The position numbers were made by a program, and so were the translations under genes. The notes under the pieces are model-generated. The model was not told the origin of the DNA and did no database searches. It worked only from the letters and a program-made list of their open reading frames with translations. Below are positions 42,746 through 54,264 of a stretch of 64,000 nucleotides of DNA, one piece after another. This stretch comes from Basidiobolus meristosporus CBS 931.73. Its lineage: Eukaryota > Basidiobolomycota > Basidiobolomycetes > Basidiobolales > Basidiobolaceae. The stretch spans positions 1 to 64,000 of the forward strand of contig MCFE01000430.1 in the NCBI GenBank assembly GCA_002104905.1. The letters run 5' to 3'. Numbering within the stretch: position 1 is the first letter of the stretch; each line of letters begins with the position of its first letter.

Positions 42746-42994
42746 AATTAGCTGCCCATTACTTTCATCACAAATTTCATTTGAAATTTGAACCTAAGAT
42801 ACCAGCTGAATACCAGCAAAATACCATTAGAATACCAGCTGAATACCAGCTAAAAATCAGATGAACTCCAAGTATGAGATTTTTCATAGGGATAAGTTGA
42901 GTATGGTGAATATGGTTGCTTTCTAGATAAGGCATCAGGTCCTTTGACCATCATTGCACCTCATGGGTCAGAGCAAAGAGGGCCAAAGGGATGC
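42746..42994. other. short AATACCAGCTG repeats, no gene
   Basis: GAATACCAGCTG-like units recur at irregular spacing between 42798 and 42860. No coding potential is visible. Confidence 0.45.
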
Positions 42995-43746
42995 ATATAA
43001 TACTCAATGACCACAGCAATACCCTATGAGAAATAATTCAGAAGATTATGTCAAAAGTCCATCACAAAGCTAAAGTCCCCTGAGTAAGAGGTAGTAATTT
43101 TGTCAGAACACTATCAAAAGACTGCTGAGAAACAATTGCACCCCAGATATAACAAAAAACTTGGTCAAAATTATTATTCACCACAGTACACAAGTTGCCT
43201 TTGATTGATCCTCTGCCAATTCTCTTGCTTTCAGATCCCAAACACTCCATCACCTCCTATTTTTGTGGATATTGATTGGCTAGAGCCTTTTTTTCACACT
43301 CTTTACTTCCTGATAAACTAATTCTCTTACTTTCATGCACACATATTGATTTATCTTGATTGAAACTTCAGTTGTACCTTAAGTGCAAATTGTGTTGACC
43401 CATGCAAGTCCCTATACTCAGCAGTAGCAATAAACCCAGCCTCACACTCAACAAGTACTTGCATTAGAATCCACTCTTCAATAAGTATTTGTGCTGTAAT
43501 GCCCTTCTTCCATGACTTTGGCAGGGGCCCTGCAGCTTTATGCCACTGTTCATTCACTGGTTCCTATACATCCTGGTCTTCAGCTGTCACTGCAGAGTCT
43601 AGCACCTCATCTGCCAGTCTTTACAATACGTCCTTGCAATAGTCAACTGTTTTTCTTGAGCACTGCTCTTGAAGAAGGGCTGCCACCTCTTGGTATGAGT
43701 ACTTGGGTTCCAAAACTCCACTGAAGGCATTATTATAGTCTATTAA
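42995..43746 (-). pseudogene. R1 coiled-coil ORF, copy g, C-terminal region
   Basis: The minus strand reads MNEQWHKAAGPLPKSWKKGI, then EEWILMQVLVECEAGFIA (43557-43430), similar to pieces at 56820-56740. It is truncated at 43746 by an LTR-A fragment. Confidence 0.6.
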
Positions 43747-43872
43747 GTGTTGTAAAAACTTGTAATTCCACGTATATATTCACCTAACTTAGTCACTTTG
43801 ATCATTACCTTCAAATCCCAGAGAATACTGACCAAATTCCTTGTTGGGATTCACTTTGTAAATTCTCACCAA
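43747..43872 (+). repeat. family-A copia LTR fragment
   Basis: It starts TGTTGTAAAAACTTGTAATT and stops after TTCTCACCAAAAC, where LTR-B sequence begins. Confidence 0.75.
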
Positions 43873-44968
43873 AACAAAAAACCTTCTGGAACTCCTTGAT
43901 TAGTAATCACTTAGTCAGTAAGAAAAGCATGCAAGGAAGTCAATCCCTCAACAATAAATCATCATCCCTTTTATCTATATACCAACTTGTTGATTAGTGT
44001 GATCACACCTACCTGCTGCTACCTGAGCTTCCAACCCCAGACCACAGTACACTTGCAGGAAACCATGCTGACAGCCAACTGACCCTGGTGGCAATACTTT
44101 TGAGGAATAATCAGAGTAGGTATCTTTTATTACACTTGATTCTTTGCCAAGTTTGTTCTTGCACAGGCAAAGATACTTTCCTGTCTTTGTAACTGTTGAC
44201 CACAGCTGCATTCTTATCAAGTCCCTGCTGGTGGAGTTTGCAGTTGTTTTGACTTTGGAAGCTTTACTACATTGTCATTTCAAAGGACACAGTGGTGGTG
44301 TATAGGTCCAACACTTTCAGGTGTTATATGTGTGGGGTGTTCACTGGGTACAATAACTTCCGGCAAAGCTTGCTAGCAATACTTGGGTTGTTTCTCTAAT
44401 CTAATGTGAAGGGGAATAAATTCACAAGCTTGAGAAGGGAAAACTATTGAGCTACAATTCCCAACTTAGTTGGTATCTTAACAAAAGTATGTGCTGGGCT
44501 CAGCATCCTTTGAAATGATAATGTACTAAAGTTTCCAAATTCAAAACAACTGTAAACTCCACCAGCAGGGACTTGATGAGAATGCAGCTGTGGTCAATAG
44601 CTACAAAGACAGAAAAGTAGCTTTGCCTGTGTAAGAATAAACTTGGAAAAGTTAAGGGTTGTAGAGAAATAGGGAAGTAGAAAATATAGGAATGAGCACA
44701 TTAGTCAGTGGGTGTCACTGCAACCCCACTACAATGCCAAACCCAGCACATACTTTTGTCAGGACTTCAATTAAGTTGGGGATTGTAGCTCAATAGTTTT
44801 CCTTTGACAAGCTTGTGGCTTTATCCCTCATCATATTGGATTAGAGACAGAACCCAAGTACTCCTAGCAAGCTTTTGCCAGAGGTTATTGCACCATGTGA
44901 GCACCCCACACACAAAACACTTGGGAAGTGTTGGACATATCTCTCCCTTGGACCTATACACCACCACA
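43873..44968 (-). repeat. LTR-B copy carrying an inverted LTR-B inside it
   Basis: The outer minus-oriented copy runs from 44968 (TGTGGTGGTGTATAGG) to 44734, then from 44290 to ~43873. The inner plus-oriented copy is 44291-44733, flanked by ACAC (44287-44290) and ATGC (44734-44737), consistent with a 4-bp duplication decayed by transitions. The arrangement creates inverted repeats around the inner copy. Confidence 0.7.
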
Positions 44969-44995
44969 TAGGTGGCACCCAATGTGAGGGGTTCA

Positions 44996-45364
44996 TGTTG
45001 ATATATTGGACTATTTGGTATCATTCTGCAGCTTAAAATTTACTTAACAATTCTGGACTAGTCTTGGTCACCGTAGGACTAATTTACAGCTCTAACTTTG
45101 CCACTTTCTTCAGATCTATGATCTTATGATTATTCCCCAATAGTCAGGATCAAATTAGCACAAATACTAACTATTATGTACTAACCCTGAAATTGTTACA
45201 GATTGCTCCTAAATATTGAGAAACCCCTCTTACTTAGTGTTACAGCTGAATTACTTCTACAAAGGTATAAATACTGAGCTTCTTTATTAATTAACAACAG
45301 TTCAACTATTATCACTATTTCTTGATAGGTTCCTTATATTCAAATCACTTCTTAAATTGCAACA
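44996..45364 (+). repeat. 5' LTR of C2
   Basis: 369 bp, TGTTG to CAACA, with a TATAAATA box. The adjacent primer site at 45365-45377 reads GGCTATGAGCCCC, one transition from the family sequence. Confidence 0.93.
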
Positions 45365-45400
45365 GGCTATGAGCCCCAATTGCCTTAATCTATTCTATAG

Positions 45401-47736
45401 GTGACTTCTACCAGCAAACAGAACAACACAAACATCTTCCCTGTAAAGGAGAGGTTTGATGAAAAGAACTACACACTCTGGAGAATCAAGATGCAGATCC
45501 ACCTTAAGGAAAGAGAGCTTTGGAATATAGTAACAGGAAAAGAAGTTGAGCCCAAAGGAACAGCAGAAGAAGTGGAGAAGTTTAAAGAGAAGGAGAGAAA
45601 GGCCTTTAATGCCATATGTATCAATGTGCAAGATTCCTTCATTGGACAAATCCATGCCTCAAATACTGCCAAAGCAGCATGGGAATCCTTGGAGAAGATC
45701 TTTAGAGCAAAGTCAGTATCAAGCAAGCTTTATTTGAAACAAAAGTTCTTCAACATGAGGAAGAAGCCAGATGATGATATGTTGCAACTCATTACCAAAA
45801 TGGAGACACTTGCAGAAGAACTTTACAGTATTAATGCTGTTGTAGATGATGAAGAAAAGATACTCTGTCTGCTTTGCAGCCCACCAGACAAGTATGAGCC
45901 ACTCATACTTTCTTTTGAAAGCAGAGAAGACAACTTGACTTTAGGCTATGACAAAGGAAGACTTCTCCATGAAGAACTCAGACGTAATGACCAAGCAGAG
46001 AAAATTGAAGATAATGCCTTATTCAGTTCAGAAAGGCACTCAGAAAAGAAGGGAAAACAACAAAACCAAAGAATACCTGATTGCTGTAAATATTGTAAAA
46101 AGCCAGGACACTGGGCAAGAGAATGCAAGAAGAAACAAGCAGACAAAAGCATTTGACTCTAGCATTACAGCATATTTGTGGTATAAAGGAGAGGTTCAGC
46201 AACTTAAAAACTATTCCCGTAAGAAAGGTTTATCTGGGAGATAACTCTGCTCTGGAAGCTACCGCAGGTGGGTCTATTCAACTAAATATGAGCAATAGCT
46301 CAGAGGCAACTACAGCAAGACTCACGGACATACTCTATGTACCTACAATAGCTCAGAACTTACTCTCAGTCAGTAAAGCAACTGCTCAAGGACTGAAATT
46401 TGTTTTTACTACGATGAGCTGCTCAATATTGCGTGAGAATGGCCAAGAATTAGCTTTGAACATCAGAGATCACAATATATACAAGTTATAATGCAAGATC
46501 ATTGTACCTGAGTATGTCAACATTGCTGAAACTGAAGAAACCAACTGGGAGACATAGCAAAGGAGGCTACAACACATTGGGGAACAGAAAGTGAGCCAAT
46601 TGGTGAAAAATCAGCTTGTTTTGGGCCTAAAATACTCAATTCAGATCAAATTGAATGTTTGTAAGGGATGTTCATATAGCAAGCAAGCTAGGCAATGTTT
46701 CAAGAGCTCAGAAGGCATCAATACCATCAAAATATTGACTATTGTACACTCTGACATATGAGGTGCCATGAGAACACTGTCCTTTGGAGCCAGGAGATAC
46801 TTTATGACATTTATTGATGACAAAACAAGATATACATTGGTGTACTTCCTCTAAACAAAGGATAAAGCTTTAGAGACATTTAAGCACTTCAAGAAAATGG
46901 CCAAAACACAAACTGGGTGTAAATTGAAGGTACTACACAGTGACAATGGAGGAGAATACTGCTCAAAGGAGTTTGCAAAATACTGCTTGTCTACTGGTAT
47001 ACTTCAACAGACCACAGTTCCTCATACTCCACAGCAAAATGGAGTAGCAGAAGGTGCAATTAGAGCAATAGTAGAGATGGGAAGATCTATGCTACATGAT
47101 AAGGGAATGGACTACAAGTCTTAGGCTGAATCTGTTGCTACCTCTGTATACATCACGTACAAAGGCCCAACAACAGCATTACGTAATTGTACACCTTTTG
47201 AAGAATATACAGGCAAAAACCAGATCTCTAGCACCTCCAGATCTTTGGCAGTATTGTTTTTATCACATCCCTGACAAAAAACGCTTAAAATTGGAACCAG
47301 CAAGTCGCTAAGGGATCTTTCTTGGGTATTGTGAAGATACTAAAGGGTATAGAGTGTAGGATAGCAAAAATCTGAAGCTGATCAAGAGCAGGGACATTGT
47401 TCTTGAGTAGAATTAGGATCAGAAAGCCACAGAAATCATTGGCCAGCTGCCTGATGATGCAATCAACATTAATGAAGAAGATACATACCAAATCCAGCAA
47501 GATACGGAGGATACTTCTACCAGTTCTAGATCTTAGCAGATTATCCCACTTAGGAGATCTACCAGAATAAGAAATGCCCCTGGATCCTGGTGGCAGACAT
47601 CTAATGATCATGAAGAAGTAGATCTTGCCTTATGTACCAAACCTCATAATCAGGAACAGGCAATGCAAAGTTCAGATGCCTCTAAGTGGCAACAAGCTAT
47701 GCAGGAGGAGTACCAATCACTGATCAAGGCAAAAAC
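45401..47736 (+). pseudogene. C2 gag, protease, integrase, pre-insertion part
   Basis: The initiator ATG of the family is GTG here. Gag is open to the CCHC knuckle (CKYCKKPGHWAREC). About 110 bp are then deleted, with a small indel that removes most of the protease active site. Integrase follows with nonsense codons (in GETWH, DICGP and FLKTKD regions) and a damaged SDNGGEY-NGVAEG pair, where Arg of NGVAER is lost. The RT N-terminus reaches LIKAKT, where C3 is inserted. Confidence 0.9.
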
Positions 47737-48105
47737 TGTTGAAATATTGGACTGTTTGGTATCATTCAGCAGCTAAAAATTTACTTAACAATTCTAGACT
47801 AGTCTTAGTCACTGTAGGACTTATTTACTGCGTTAACTTCACCACTTTCTCCAGATATATGATCTTATAATTATTCCCCTATAGTCAGGATCAAATTAGC
47901 ACCATTACCAAACATTATGTACTAACCCTGAAACTGTTACACAATGCTCCTGAATATTGAGAAACCCTCCCTACTTAGTGTTGCAGCTGCATTACTTCTA
48001 CAAAGGTATAAATACTGAGCTTCTTTATGAATAAACAACAGTTCAACTATTATCACTATTTTTTGATAAGTTCCTTATATCCAAATTACTTCTTAAATTG
48101 CAACA

Positions 48106-48118
48106 GGTTATGAGCCCC
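48106..48118 (+). promoter_or_regulatory. primer-binding site of C3
   Basis: GGTTATGAGCCCC, identical to that of the intact copia and of A1. Confidence 0.78.
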
Positions 48119-48141
48119 AATTGTCTTAATCTATTCTAAAG

Positions 48142-51100
48142 ATGACTTCTACCAGCAAACAAAGCAATACCAACATCTTCCCTGTAAAGGAGAGGTTTGA
48201 TGGGAAGAACTACAGACTTTGGATAATCAAGATGCAGATCCACCTTGAGGAAAGAAAGCTTTGGAACATAGTAACAGGAAAGGAAGTTGAGCCCAAAGGA
48301 ACAGCAGAAGATGTGGAGAAGTTTCAAGAGAAGGAGAGAAAGGCCTTTAATGCCATATGCATCAATGTGCAAGACTCCTTCATTGGACAAATCCATGCCT
48401 CAAATACTACCAAAGCAGCATGGGAATCCTTAGAGAAGATCTTTAGAGCAAATTCAGTATCAAGCAAGCTTTATTTGGAACAAAAGTTCTTCAACATGAG
48501 GAAGAAGCCAGATGATGACATTCTACAACTCATTACCAGAATGGAGACAGTTGCAGAAGAACTTTACAGTATTAATGCTGGTGTAGATGATGAAGAAAAG
48601 ATACTCTGTCTGCTTTGCAGCCTACCAGACAAGTATGAGCCACTCATACTTTCTTTTGAAAGCAGAGAAGACAACTTGACTTTAGACTATGTCAAAGGAA
48701 GACTTCTCCATGAAGAACTTAGACGTAATGATCAAGCAGAGAAAATTGAAGATAATGCTTTATTCAGTTCAGAAGGGCATACAGAAAAGAAGGGAAAGCA
48801 ACAAAACCAAAGAAAACCTGGCTGCTGTAACTACTGTAAGAAGCCAGGACACTGGCAAGAGAATGCAACAAGAAACAAGCAGACAAAAAACAGAAACTAG
48901 AGCAGGCAAACCGTATAACTACTGATGAACAGTTATTTGTAACTGTACAAGAGAGTGCAAGTAACCAAAGTAATGAATTGTATATTGACTCTGAAGAATC
49001 ACAGCATTTTGTGGTATAAAGGATTAGTTCAGCAACTTAAAGACTATTCCCATAAGAAAGGTTTATCTGGGAGATAACTCTGCATTGGAAGCTACCGCCA
49101 GTGGGTCTATACAACTAAATATGAGTGATAACTCAGGGGCAACAACAGCAAAACTGACTGACGTACTCTATGTACCTGGAATAGCTAAGAACCTACTCTC
49201 AGTCAGTAAAGCAACTACTCAGGGACTGAAATTTGTTTTTATTACGATGAGCTGCTCAATATTGAGTGAAAATGGACAAAAATTAGCTTTGGGAATCAGA
49301 GATCACAATATATACAAGCTACAATGCAAGATCATTGTACCTGAGTATGTCAACATTGCTGAAATTGATGAAACCAACTGGGAGACGTGGCATAGGAGGC
49401 TAGGACACAATGGGGAACAGAAAATGAGCCAATTGGTGAGAAATCAGCTTGTTTTGGGCCTAAAATACTCAATTCCGATCAAATTGAATGTTAGTAAGGG
49501 ATGTTCATATGGCAAACAAGCCAGGCAACGTTTCAAGAGCTCAGAAGGCATCAATACCACCAAAATATTGGCTATTGTACACTCAGACATATGTGGCCCC
49601 ATGGGAGCACTGTCCTTTGGAGCCAAGAGATACTTTATGACGTTTATTGATGACAAGACAAGATATACATGGGTGTACTTCCTCAAAACAAAGGATGAAG
49701 CTTTAGAGACGTCTAAGCACTTCAAGAACATGGCAGAAACACAAACTGGGTGTAAATTGAAGGTACTACAAAGTGACAATGGAGGAGAATACCGCTCAAA
49801 GGAGTTTGCAAAATACTGCTTGTCTACTGGTATACCTCAACAGACCACAGTTCCTCATACTCCACAGCAAAATGGAGTAGCAGAACGTGCAAATAGAACA
49901 ATAGTAGAGATGGGAAGATCTATGCTACATGATAAGGGAATGGACTACAAGTTTTGGGCTGAATCTGTTGCTACCGCTGTACACATCAAGAACAGATGCC
50001 CAACAACAGCACTACGTGATTCTACACCCTTTGAAGCATATACAGGCTAAAAACCAGATCTCCAGCACATCAGGATCTTTGGCAGTGATGTTTTTTATCA
50101 CATCCCTGACAAAAAACGCCCAAAGTTGGAACCAAAGAGTAGGAAAGGGATCTTTCTTGGGTATTGTGAAGATACTAAAGGGTATAGAGTGTATGATGCC
50201 AAGATTCAGAAGCTGATCAAGAGCAGGGACATTGTATTTGAGGAGAATTTAGACCAGAAAGCCACGGAAATCATTGGCCAGCTGCCTGATGATGCAATCA
50301 ACACAAGTGAAGAAGATACGTACCAAATCCAACCAGAGATGGAAGATACTTCTACCAGTTCCAGATCAGAACAGATTATCCCAGTTAGGAGATCTACCAG
50401 AATAAGAAATGCCCCTGCATCCTGGTGGCAGACATCCAATGATCATGAAGAAGCTTATCTTGCCTTATGTGCCAAACCTCAGAATCTGGAACAGGCAATG
50501 CAAGGTCCAGATGCTACTTAGTGGCAGCAAGCCATGCAGGAGGAGTACCAATCACTGATAAAGGCAAAAACGTGGGAACTGGTAGATTTACCAAATGGGA
50601 GAAAGCTAATAGTATGTAGATGGGTCTACAAGATCAAGATAACCACAAATGGTGCCGTTGATAAGTACAAGGCTAGATTGGTAGCTAAAGGCTATTCCCA
50701 GGTCCAGGAACTAGACTTTAAGGAAACATTTACTCCGGTTGCCAAGTTTAACTCTATATAGGACAATTCTAGCCCTGGCAGCTGTACACAGTCTAGATCT
50801 ACACCAAATGGACGTCAAAACAGCCTTTCTAAATGGGGATTTGCAAGAAACTATATATATGGAGAAACCAGGAGGCTTTACCAATCCAGAAGACCCCCAT
50901 AAGGTGTGCAAACTTAGAAAATTGTTTTATGGACTTAAGCAGGCACCCAGAGCATGGTATAACAATATTGACACATATCTAGAGGAAATTGGGTTCTCTT
51001 GTAGCACTGCAGATCACAGTATATATGTGAAACAGCTGAAAAAGGGTGTGATCATCCTAGTTCTTTACGTGGACAACCTAATTATAGCTACAAGTGATCA

Positions 51101-52058
51101 AGAGGCACCTAAACAGACGAAATCAGATCTCTTCAGCAAGTTTGAGATGAAAGATCTTGGTAAATTGAGCTATTTTCTGGGAATTGAGGTCAAATTTGAC
51201 ATACCTACGCAGAAAATTGTGCTGAATCAGTCTAAGTACATCAGAGACATTCTTAGACGCTTCAAAATGGAAAATTGCTAACCTGCAGCAACCCCCATGG
51301 ACAATAACCTGAAATTAAGCAAATCTCAGCCAGTTATAGATGAAAACGGCTCAAATATGGACCAAGACTTTCCCTATCCATCAATGGTTGGTAGCCTAAT
51401 GTACCTGATGGTGTCTACATGTCCAGATATTGCAGTAGCAGTTGGAATAGTCAGTCAATTCATGCAAAATTATGGATCAGATCAAATTGCAGCAGTTAAG
51501 CAGATTTTCAGATATATATAAGGTACCATAAATATGGTACTGGAATACTCTGGAGCAGCTAATAGGCAAAAATTTGATGGTTATAGTGGTTCAGATTGGG
51601 GTAGGGATCTGATTGACAGACGCTCTACCACAGGCTATGTATTTCTTTATGCTGGTGCAGCTATTACTTGGAATTGCAAGAAACAACCAACTGTGGCACT
51701 ATCTACAACTGAAGCCAAATATATGGCTGCATGCCAAGCAACTAAGGAGGCTATATGGCTACAAAAATTATTCCAAGACTTAGGTTTTAATTCAGGTGAA
51801 CCAACATGTATTTACAAGGATAATCAAAGTTGTATTTCATTAGCTAGAAATCCTACTAATCATGCCAGAACTAAGCACTTTGATATGCAGCATCACTTTG
51901 TGAGGGAAGCTGTAGAAAATAACTTAGTGGAGCTGGTTTACTCCCCAACTGACAAAATGGTGGCAGACATATTGACAAAACCACTAGCTAGGCCACATTT
52001 TGAGATCCTTAGAGAGAAAGTGGGATTAAGAAATTATTTAGTTGAGGGGGAGTGTTGA
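48142..52058 (+). pseudogene. C3 gag-pol, lightly damaged
   Basis: The copy is collinear with the intact ORF and about as long. Lesions: one base lost in the CCHC knuckle (GHW then a shifted frame, 48840s); protease DSGAS changed to DSEES, with another base lost near 49010 and a TGG-to-TAG change. Further lesions are nonsense codons at 50048-50050 and 50519-50521, one extra base near 50757 at the start of RT, RT YVDD changed to YVDN (51066-51080), a stop after MENC, and one in RNase H (FRYI). Integrase is open from 49085 to 50050 with HSDICGP, SDNGGEY and NGVAERAN intact. The ORF ends in the LTR as in the intact copy. Confidence 0.93.
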
Positions 52059-52426
52059 AATATTGGACTATTTGATATCATTCAGCAGCTAAAAATTTAC
52101 TAAGCAATTCTAGACTAGTCTTAGTCACTGTAGGACTCATTTACTGCCTTAACTTTGCCACTTTCTCCAGATATATGATCTTATGATTATTCCCCTATGG
52201 TCCGGTTCAAATTAGCACTATTACCAAACATTATGTACTAACCCTGTAACTGTTACACAATGCTCCTGAATATTGAGAAACCCACCTTACTTGGTGTTGC
52301 AGCTGTATTACTTCCACAAAGGTATAAATACTGAGCTTCTCTATGAATAAACAACAGTTCAACTATTATCACTTTTTCTTGATAAGTTCCTTATATCCAA
52401 ATTACTTCTTAAATTGCAACAAAAAC

Positions 52427-53890
52427 GTGGGATCTGGTAGATTTACGAACTGGGAGAAAGCCAATAGGATGTAAATGGGTCCATAAGATCAAGATAACCT
52501 CAAATGGTGACATTGATAAGTACAAGGCTAGATTGGTGGCTAAAGGATATTCCCAGATCTAGGGACTAGACTTTAAAGAAACATTTGCTCTGGTTGCCAA
52601 GTTTAACTCCATTAGGACAGTTCTTGCCCTGGCAGTTGTACACAGTCTAGTTCTACACCAAACGGACGTCAAAACAGCCTTTCTAAATGGGGATTTGCTA
52701 GAAACTATATATATGGAGAAACCAGAAGGCTTTACCAATCCAAAAGTACCCAATAAGGTGTGCAAACTTTGAAAATCAATGTATGTGCTTAAGCTGGCAC
52801 CTAGAGCATGGTATATCAGATTGACACATATCTAGAGGAAATTGGGCTCTCTTGTAGCACTGCAGATCACGGTATATATGTGAAACGGCTCAAAAAGGGT
52901 GTGATCATCCTAGTTCTTTATGTGGACAACCTAATTATAGCTTTAAGTGACCAAGAGGCACTTATGCAGACAAAATCAGATGTCCTCAGCAAGTTTGAGA
53001 TGAAAGATCTTTGAAAATTGAGCTATTTTCTTGGAATTGAGGTCATATTTGACATACCTACGCAGAAAATTGTGCTGAATCAGTCTAAGTACATCAGGGA
53101 CATTCTTGGATGCTTCAAAATGGAAAATTGCAAAGCTGCAGCAACCCTTATGGACAATAACCTGAAATTAAGCAAATCTTAGCCAGTTATCGATGAAAAT
53201 GGCTCAAATATGGACCAAAACTTTCCCCATCAATCAATGGTTGGTAGCCTATGTACTTGATGGTGGCTACATGCCCAGATATTGCAGTAGCAGCTGGAAT
53301 AGTCAGTCAATTCATTCAGAATTATGGATCAGATCAAATTGCAGCAGTTAGGCAGATTTTCAGATATCTACAAGGTACCATAAATATGGTACTGGAATCC
53401 TCTGGAGCAGCTAATAGGCAAAAATTCAAAGGTTATAGTGATTCAGATTGGGGTAGAGACCTAATTGACAGACGCTCTACCACTGGCTATGTATTTCTTT
53501 ATGCTGGTACAGCTATTACTTGGATTTGCAAGAAACAACCAACTGTAGCCCAATCTACAACTGAAGCTGAATATATGGCTGCATGTCAAGCAACTAAGAA
53601 GGCTATATGGCTACAAGAATGGTTTTAACTCAGATGAACCAACATGTATTTACAACAATAATCAAAGTTGTATCTCATTAGCTAGAAATCCTACAAATCA
53701 TGCCAGAACTAAGCACATTGATATACAGCATCACTTTGTGAGGGAAGCTGTAGAAAAAAACTAAGTAGAGTTAGTGTAATGCCCAACTAAGAAAATGGTG
53801 CAGATATATTGACAAAACCACTAGCTAGGACACAATTTGAGAATCTCAGAGAGGAATTAGGATTAAGAAATTATTTAGTTGAGGGGGGAG
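52427..53890 (+). pseudogene. C2 RT and RNase H, post-insertion part
   Basis: RT resumes with KARLVAKGYSQ and DVKTAFLNGDL. A one-base loss near 52815 shifts frame. The active site is YVDN (52917-52930), not YVDD. RNase H reads FRYLQGTINMVLE, DSDWGRDLIDRRSTTGYVF and TEAEYMAACQAT, then loses frame at ~53620. The polypurine tract and LTR follow. Confidence 0.9.
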
Positions 53891-54259
53891 TGTTGAAATA
53901 TTGGACTATTTGGTATCATTCTGCAGCTTAAAATTTACTTAACAATTCTGGACTAGTCTTGGTCACTGTAGGACTAATTTACAGCTTTAACTTGGCCACT
54001 TTCTTCAGATCTATGATATTATGGTTATTCCCCTATAGTCAGGATCAAATTAGCACCAATACTAACTATTATGTACTAACCCTGAAATTGTTACAGATTG
54101 CTCCTGAATATTGAGAAACCCACCTTACTTAGTGTTATAGCTGTATTACCTCTACAATGGTATAAATACTGAGCTCCTTTATTAATTAACAACAGTTCAA
54201 CTATTATCACTATTTCTTGATAAGTTCCTTATATCCAAATCACTTTTTAAATTGCAACA
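53891..54259 (+). repeat. 3' LTR of C2
   Basis: 369 bp, TGTTG to CAACA, preceded by the polypurine tract GAGGGGGGAG. Confidence 0.93.
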
Positions 54260-54264
54260 GTTCA

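Larger units (their letters stand above)
47732..52426 (+). mobile_element. family-C copia C3 nested in C2
   Basis: The element (47737-52421, 4685 bp) has LTRs 47737-48105 and 52053-52421 and target duplications AAAAC (47732-47736 and 52422-52426). C2 RT continues directly on the other side (LIKAKT then WDLVDLRTGRKPIG). The LTRs differ at about 22 positions by eye. A TATA box is at 48007-48014 and AATAAA at 48030-48035. Confidence 0.95.
44991..54264 (+). mobile_element. family-C copia C2, containing C3
   Basis: 5' LTR 44996-45364 and 3' LTR 53891-54259 (369 bp each) are flanked by perfect duplications GTTCA (44991-44995 and 54260-54264). The LTRs differ at roughly 19 positions by eye. C3 is inserted in its RT. 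Without C3 the element is about 110 bp shorter than the intact copy because of a deletion between the CCHC region and protease. Confidence 0.94.

Noticed and set aside
42795-42870. Short repeated AATACCAGCTG units that could suggest a CRISPR-like array
   Set aside because: Units are about 11-12 bp, irregularly spaced and degenerate, with no uniform spacers, and the context is eukaryotic transposon DNA.
49444-49779. Minus-strand frame of 111 codons opposite C3 integrase
   Set aside because: It mirrors the antisense frame of the intact element and follows from codon use on the coding strand.
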